Source: Gnetum montanum (lineage: Eukaryota; Streptophyta; Gnetopsida; Gnetales; Gnetaceae). From it: 39,366 bases of DNA. This document shows positions 33,911 through 39,366 of this stretch, in pieces. The notes below the pieces were generated by a model. It was not told the DNA's origin. It did no database searches and was given only the letters and a program-made list of their open reading frames with translations. The position numbers and the translations under genes are program-made. Location of the stretch: assembly GCA_015680685.1 (NCBI GenBank), contig MNCI01024352.1:1053623-1092988 (forward strand), given 5' to 3'. Numbering within the stretch: position 1 is the first letter of the stretch; each line of letters starts with the position of its first letter.

Positions 33911-34809
33911 TGATGAGAGCAGTTACTCTATCAGTTATTCTAATTATTAGAGTGGTTACTCTAGTAGTTACTCTAATATTAGAGTGGTTACTCTAATAGT
34001 TATTCTAATTATTAGAGCAGTTACTCTAATTATTAGAGTAGTTGCTCCCAAGTCTATAAATACAGTGCCCAGGCACACAATTGGGAAGACGTCTTTTAGT
34101 AGTCAAGTAGTGAAACTCTTGTAGTTTGTTTGAAAGTTATAGTATTTTCCAAGTGCCTGTAGCAGGAGGTCTAAGTGTGGATGGATCTTTATTCGAGCAT
34201 TGTGTACCTGAGCACACCTTGTGTACAGCAATAAAGGTGAGCTCTTTGATTCATCCTTGCAGCACTTGAGATTTTTTTCTTACGCATTTATTTTATTTTA
34301 TTTTATTGTGTATTTATTTTATTTTATGCATTTTACATTTCTATTATTAGCACAGAAATTCATTTTGATCAATTAAGCAAATCATTAAATTACACAAGCA
34401 CGACCACTTTGAGCATGCGTGTAACGTTTGGTAACCCAGTAACGATTAGCGTTTGGTAATCCCAGCAGTGTTGCATTGGTTTAGGATGTGTACGGCAAGT
34501 GGGAATGGATGATGGTCTTAGGATTAGTTAAAACTTAGTTAATGAGTAGTTAAGTTAAATTGATTAGTTACCTCTCTCCTTCCCTACTAGTGTAGGACAT
34601 AAAAACATTAAAGCTATAAAAATCATATGCCTCAATCTTACTTAACCATACAATTGTGACATATAGGTAAGCTTGGGAAGACAATGATGAACCAACCCAT
34701 CCTTGTTCCACAAGGGTGCATAAGCACTTAGTCCTTGGAATTCGACCGGATTGTGCATGAAACACTCGTATTCGTATGGTTGAGCATAGAGGTACCTCAC
34801 CGCTCATCA
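33911..34809 (+). repeat. 5' LTR of element C
   Basis: This 899-bp LTR starts TGATGAGAGCAG and ends CACCGCTCATCA. From about 34060 on it matches the A/B LTRs: TATA CTATAAATA (34054-34062), AATAAA (34230-34235), GTTTGGTAACCCAG, and CTCGTATTCGTATGGTTGAG near the end. Upstream of the TATA box, U3 differs completely from the other members: instead of GATATC motifs it has repeated TAGAG..TTACTCTAAT units. Confidence 0.87.
33915..34050 (+). promoter_or_regulatory. U3 palindromic repeats of element C
   Basis: The stretch is made of GTTACTCTA, TAATTATTAGAG and TAGAGTGGTTACTCTA units repeated about six times, ending just before the TATA box at 34054. TAGAGT and ACTCTA are complementary, so each unit can form a short hairpin. 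By position it should be the promoter-distal control region. Confidence 0.65.
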
Positions 34810-34810
34810 T

Positions 34811-34828
34811 TGGTGTTGTTGCTGGGGA
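34811..34828 (+). other. Primer binding site of element C
   Basis: TGGTGTTGTTGCTGGGGA begins two bases after the LTR end. It equals the tRNA-Asp-type site TGGCGCCGTTGCCGGGGA with four C-to-T changes, three of them at CpG. Confidence 0.8.
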
Positions 34829-34945
34829 CTTAGTTGTTTGTGCGCTAACTAGAACATAGGAAATAATTCACATTTTTGGAACGAACCCTTAAGGTTGGTT
34901 GAGAAAGTAATAAACAAGAATACATTGCACATTGAACAGATAAGT

Positions 34946-35877
34946 ATGTCTCCTTCTTCATACAAAAGTGCCTTACCGCCTAGGTCTAAAATAGTAAATA
35001 ATTGACGATGTAATACACATGACGTTAATCTGCCAATCCCTCAACAAGTTCGAGTGGTATATATTCATCCCATGAGTATATACCAAACTTCACCTTTATC
35101 CTCCATCAAGGTGAACAATTGCGTTGGCGAGACTTAGAAGGTAACATAGTGTTACCTCCTGATCATTTAGTCCATAGCATGCTTCTTCGTGCTCTCACAT
35201 GAATTGGCATGAGGCACTTACACGTAGAATACGTTATGCAAGACCATGACTTGAGAGAATACCATCTCACAAAGGCACACCGTCAAAGGGACTTGCAACA
35301 GGAGAGACATCATAAGTCTTTGAAGGGTAAGTGGTCCTAGGATGCCCCACATGTCTTAAGCAAAAATGACGCTGGTGAACCTACCTTAGGTAGTCACCCA
35401 CACAATGATGTTTCTCCCCTTGACTTTGGCCAAGGGGTTGTGTATTAGGACCTTCATTCCACTATTCATAACCCAAATTCTGATACCCATGGGCACAAAG
35501 GATCTGAAAAAGGAACACAAACTCATGATAAAGGTGGACATTTTGATTGCAATCGCAATCAAGGCCGAGACCATAGAAGAGAAGGTAGTAAAAATAGTCA
35601 TGGTGATGGTTCTCCTTCTTCTTCACCTTCATAATCTCCTTCACCCTCTCCTTCAATATCCAGATGCATTCATAAAGAAAAAGACNATTCTCCTTCTTCT
35701 TCACCTTCATAGTCTCCTTCACCCTCTCCTTCAATATCCAGATGCATTCATAAAGAAAAAGACCATGGGGATAAAGGTAGGCAAAGTGGAAGTCATAGAC
35801 AAAACAACCAAGAAAGGGAATGAGGGTGCTCTAGAGAGTCATGACATAGAAGAAGGGAGGGTAGGGAACAACGTAGG
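34946..35877 (+). pseudogene. gag: Gag N-terminal part of element C
   Basis: The ATG at 34946 starts MSPSSYKSALPPRS, in the same position relative to the LTR as in elements A and B. The segment around 35560-35640 reads HRREGSKNSHGDGSPSSSPS, matching the NYRSHGDSPSSS part of B's Gag. Stops are present. A 76-bp near-exact repeat around the N at 35686 interrupts it. The frame is cut by the solo LTR and resumes at 36741. Confidence 0.6.
35610..35763. repeat. 76-bp duplication around N at 35686
   Basis: Bases 35610-35685 and 35688-35763 are the same 76-bp segment (TTCTCCTTCTTCTTCACC... to ...AAAGAC) with one A/G difference (CATAATC versus CATAGTC). The first copy ends at the N, so an unmerged contig overlap or allelic ends are likelier than a real tandem repeat. 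Confidence 0.8.
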
Positions 35878-36735
35878 TGATGAGTGGCGAGGTACCCCTA
35901 CACTCAACCATACGAATACGAGTGTAACACACGCGATCCGATCGAACTCCGCAGACTAAGTGCCTACACGCCTTATGGAACACTTAAGGTTAATCATTCG
36001 TTGTCTTCCCAGACTTACTTGTATTTGTCACAGTTGTATGGTTAAGTAAGTCTAAGGTATATTATTTTTATAGTCTTTTATGTTTTATCTCCTAAGCTGA
36101 CGAGGTGAAGGGTGAAGAGACTAATTAACTAACTTTAACTAACTAACTAAGCCTTAATTAACCTAGCATCAGTATCTATTCCCACTTACTGTTTGCACCC
36201 TGAACCAATGCAACCTTAGTTACCAAACGCTAGTTGTTGCTGGGATCACCAAGCATAACGCACGTGCTTGAAGCAGTCGTACTGAATGCACTTAACTAGG
36301 AGAGAAGGATTGAGAGAGATTTAATGAACTAAGAAAGCATTTAAATGATAAACAATAAATAACAGTAAATAAAATCCTATTTAGCCTATTCCATGCACTG
36401 CAAGGTTTATCCAAGAAGTTTGTCTTTATTTCCGTACACAAACATGTGTTCAGGTATAATATTTGCTCAAACAAAGATCCATTCACTTTGGAGCTCCTAC
36501 TGCAGGCACATGGAAATTATTCTATCTCTAGAGAGGTAAAACTACCAGAGTTTCACTATGGTCTAGGCCTAGAATTAGAAACAAGGGAGAGTTGCCTCTT
36601 ATTTTTAGATTTTGTGACGCACTGTGATATCACGTACGCGATATCGCGTACATGATATCGCGAGGGATGCGATATCACGGCGAACATGATATCGCATATA
36701 CGATATCGCGGCCCATGCGATATCACGTCCCATTA
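35878..36735 (-). mobile_element. Solo LTR inserted in gag of element C
   Basis: This 858-bp LTR of the same family lies in opposite orientation. On the plus strand it begins TGATGAGTGGCGAGGTACCC and ends GTCCCATTA; on its own strand the TG start has become TA. It is flanked by a perfect 5-bp duplication, GTAGG (35873-35877 and 36736-36740). Gag homology to element B continues on both sides, so this is a clean insertion followed by LTR-LTR recombination that removed the interior. Confidence 0.88.
36626..36726 (-). promoter_or_regulatory. Seven-copy GATATC array in the solo LTR U3
   Basis: Seven exact GATATC palindromes lie within 100 bp, mostly embedded in CGATATCGCG or TGATATCRCG, with spacing of about 12-18 bp. 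The array is strikingly CpG-rich for this AT-rich window. It sits where U3 control elements lie in the LTR. Related but decayed GATATC motifs occur at the same place in A, B and D. Confidence 0.7.
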
Positions 36736-36740
36736 GTAGG

Positions 36741-37867
36741 CATCATAGACACCATGGATGAGACGAGCACAATGAACCCCTACTCGCTACTCGAAGTATG
36801 TTAGACATAACTAAGGCTATTAGAATTCCAGCAAGGCATCAGAAAGGTAGTATGATTAAGAGATTAGATATGAATAACATCCCATGATTTGAAGGGGGAT
36901 ACAACGCTGATACTCGGAATCATTTATAAGCATTCCATGATGCATGTGCCTTATAGAACATAGAGAATGAATGGAAAAAACTTAAGTTGTTTCCATAGAC
37001 ATTAGTTAAACAAGTGGAAAGTTGGTACCAGTCTTTAGAACCAGAATCCATTCATAGGTGGAGTACTATGTTAGAACTATTTAATGACAAGTACCAAACG
37101 TAATCCTGAGTGTCTAACTTGCAAAAGCAAATCCAAGGTTGGAAACAAGGAGGACATAAACCCTTGGATGCTACCATGGGCTAATACTATGCATTGTTAC
37201 ATCATTGTCTTGGCCATGGTTATTCGCAAAGGGATCAACTGCACCATCTCATGGGTGGGCTTAGGCATGAAACGAGAAGAACCCTTGGGACTTATGCCCA
37301 AGGAAGACTATCCAAGCTTAGGTCCCATCAAATTCAAAGACTATTGCAGCAAGTTGCTAAGGAAGAAGGTGAGGTACAGAAGAGAGAAAGTGCAAAAGAG
37401 TATAACTAAGATCCTTCCCTTCAGAAGAGGGGAGTGAGATTTTGTGAGGATGAAGAAGAGTCACCACTCAAAGAGATGGTGAATAAGAAAACTTTTCCTA
37501 TCCAAAATATTACATCAGAAGTTTCGACAAAGGTAGACCAAATGTGGTGTTCCCTAGACAATAGATTTCAAACTATTCTTAAAATAGTAGAGGAGTCTAG
37601 AGAGCAAGATAGTGAGAAAAGAAAAAAGAAAAAGGCTGAACATGCATGTAGCAAGGGTAAGGGCAAAGTTTCCATCATTAAAGAGGTTGTGGATTCAAAA
37701 ACAGACAAAGATAGTCGATGTGAGATATGTTAATATGACCATCCGAAGGGATGTTGCTCTATAATCTCACATCTACAGGAGTCTAGGATGTATGCACTCA
37801 ACCCATGATTAAACAAAAGACAAACACCTCGAAGGTTACCTTATCCTCAAGGTAACCCGAGGCAGTT
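36741..37867 (+). pseudogene. gag: Gag core, zinc knuckle and tail of element C
   Basis: The retrotransposon-Gag core follows the solo LTR: LDMNNIP, FEGGYNAD, AFHDA, then WKKLKLFP, QVESWYQSLEPESIHRWSTM and LELFNDKYQT. These parallel B's LDINNIP and VESWYRSLEPSS. Next come SNLQKQIQG, MGGLRHETRR, HQIQRLLQQVAKEEGEVQ and a basic KKKKAEHACSKGKGK (about 37620-37660). A zinc-knuckle relic, CEIC-stop-YDHPKGC (37725-37755), ends the recognisable part. Several stop codons and at least one frameshift make it a pseudogene. It preserves the gag segment missing from B at its gap. Coding stops where element D inserted. Confidence 0.72.
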
Positions 37868-38832
37868 TGATGAGTGGCGAGGTACCCCTACACTTAACCA
37901 TACGAATACAAGCGTGTATGCGCGATCCGGTCGAACTCCGCAGACTAAATGCCTTAATGCCACAAGAAACACTTGGGGTTAATCGTTCGTTGTCTTCCCA
38001 GGCTTGCTTGTATGTGTCACGGTGTATGGTTAAGCAAGTCTGAGGTATATGATTTTTTTGGTATTTTTCAGTTTATCTCCTAAGCTATGAGGGAAAGGGT
38101 TGAGAAACTAACTAACTCTAACTAATGTCCTAAGTCTAAATTAACTAGCGTCAGCATCCGTTCCCACTTACCGGACACACCCTGAACTATGCAACTGTGG
38201 CTACCAAACGCTAATCGTTACTGGGATCACCACACGTAACGCAAGTGCTCGAAGTGGTCGTACTGAGGCACCTATTTAGCGTAAGTGTGATAAGCAGCCG
38301 ATTCCTTGGCTAGCCGTACACACCCATGGATGCTCGTAGCCAAGTCGTACTTATCACACGTTCTAACCTAGCGATGAGTAGCCGATTCCTTAACTAGCTG
38401 TACACATTGGACTACTACTGGGTTTACCAAGCACAGATCCTAGAATATGCTACTGGGTTACCAAGCAGTCACAATGCTCGTAGTCAAGTCGTACTCACGC
38501 GTTGCGACGAGCAGCCGATTCCTTGATTAGCCGTACACATCCGTAGATGCTCATAATCAAGTCGTACTCGTGCACACTAGGAAAGCAATAAATAACAATA
38601 AATAAAACCATGTACTACAAGTCTTTATTTCCGTACACAACTTGTGTTCAGGTTACAAAGTTGCTCGAATAAAGAGCCGTTCACTCTAGGACTCCTACTA
38701 CGGGCATATGGAAAATTAATCTAACTCTGGAGTGTTCAAACTGCCACAGCTTCGCTACTTCTAGCCAAGATTGGGAAATGAAGGGAGTGCTGCCTCTTAT
38801 TTATAGATATGGCAGCAGACCACGATATCGCC
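37868..38832 (-). repeat. 3' LTR of element D, with internal duplications
   Basis: The plus strand begins TGATGAGTGGCGAGGTACCC. The LTR carries three copies of a segment with AGCCGATTCCTT...CTAG/TTAGC(C/T)GTACACA (AGCCGATTCC at 38296, 38380 and 38513), which makes it longer than its relatives. TATA-like CTATAAATA on the minus strand lies near 38800-38808. The U3 end is missing: only one GATATC (38823) remains before the sequence turns into interior at about 38832, so the usual CTCATCA edge is absent. Confidence 0.72.
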
Positions 38833-39366
38833 TCTTATTTTTATTGTCTCAGCTTCCGAAGAATGGGTAACGTCGGAATGGTAAGGAAACTCAAGAAGAA
38901 AACATCCAAGCACCCAAGTGAATGACCAACACAAGAGCACCAAGTTCCCTTGAAGTCACACCCTTTGCAATCCTTGAGTCCTTCCTTAGTTTGAGAAATG
39001 CCCAGTCACCGGTTCGTTAAAGTTCTTATTAGAAGGGAATTGTACATTTCCAAGCCAAGGGAAACCATAAACTTTGATGGATGGATGGATGAAGTGATCT
39101 CATTGCCTACCATATCAAAAGAAACATACCTTAGTATCAACATTGGAACTTAAAGGTAAAAACCAAACATTAGCAATTAATGAAAAATAGTTCATCCCAT
39201 CGGTTTGAACACTTATTGGGTGACGAACTTACATGGTGGATGACACACACACACAAAATAGAAAAGTATAACGATGGTGTAAAAAAAAACATCAAATGTT
39301 AAAGAAAGTTGTAAAAAAAATTTAGAAAAGTTAAAGAAATTTGTAAAACAACAACGTGTAAAACAA
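37868..39366 (-). mobile_element. Element D: minus-strand member running off the window
   Basis: A family LTR in minus orientation (37868 to about 38832) is followed by internal sequence matching the 3' interior of element B. For example, AAGTTCCCTTGAAGTCACACCCTTTGC (38941 on) parallels AAGTCTCCTTGAGGTCACATCC in B at 8462, and GATGGATGGATGAAGTGATCTCATTG parallels B at 8610. This LTR is therefore D's 3' LTR, and the rest lies beyond 39366. It inserted into the gag end of element C. Confidence 0.75.

Larger units (their letters stand above)
33911..37867 (+). mobile_element. Element C: gag-only LTR element, 3' end cut off by D
   Basis: This is a family member in plus orientation: a 5' LTR (33911-34809), a primer binding site, and then Gag coding sequence. 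The Gag region is interrupted by a solo LTR (35878-36735, opposite strand) with a clean 5-bp duplication, and resumes at 36741. At 37868 the minus-strand LTR of element D abuts the end of gag, so C's own tail and 3' LTR are displaced beyond the window or lost. No pol motif is seen. CpG-rich stretches remain, unlike in A and B, which suggests a younger age. Confidence 0.82.

Overview
This window looks like nuclear DNA of a land plant. It is AT-rich, almost devoid of host genes, and packed with old plant retrotransposons. The only convincing host gene is a 90-residue DUF1685-type protein at 19695-19967, a family I know from land plants. The gene poverty and the heavy decay of nested LTR elements would suit a very large genome such as a conifer's, but that is only an inference. 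Six isolated N characters (10222, 10278, 13866, 24619, 26699, 35686) look like contig joins, and several have duplicated or inverted flanks that are probably assembly artefacts.

Layout. 1-1402: decayed sequence. 1403-6195: LTR element A (+), with a perfect 5-bp target duplication. 6196-7109 and 12054-12260: an older decayed coding-like sequence, split by element B (7110-12048, minus strand, also with a target duplication). 13850-15495: a decayed LINE with reverse transcriptase and C-terminal remnants. 15496-19594: nothing recognisable apart from a short tandem repeat. 19695-19967: the DUF1685 gene, preceded by a small upstream ORF whose stop codon overlaps its start codon. 20577-28523: a large imperfect inverted repeat, with arms 20577-25043 and 27405-28523 and a loop of about 2.4 kb containing a SINE-like head. 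The left arm carries a 5'-truncated Ty1/Copia element (21432-24519, minus). 28817-28863: a 5' fragment of a plastid-type tRNA-Phe gene. 32671-33789: an LTR-like block with an array of GACATC/GATGTC motifs. 33911-39366: three more members of the A/B family: element C (+), a clean solo LTR (minus) inside C's gag region, and element D (minus), which runs off the window.

The main theme is one family of LTR elements. It has LTRs of about 0.84-0.96 kb that typically begin TGATGA and end TCATCA, with a primer binding site resembling the one complementary to tRNA-Asp. Its internal region encodes only a Gag-like protein: an N-terminal part, a retrotransposon Gag core, a zinc-knuckle remnant and a low-complexity tail. 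I see no protease, reverse transcriptase or integrase. This matches the published TR-GAG concept of gag-only non-autonomous elements. The upstream (U3) part of the LTRs carries short-motif arrays, often palindromic, just before a TATA box, and the motif differs between members. These arrays, together with the inverted repeat and its Copia insertion, are the most interesting structures here.
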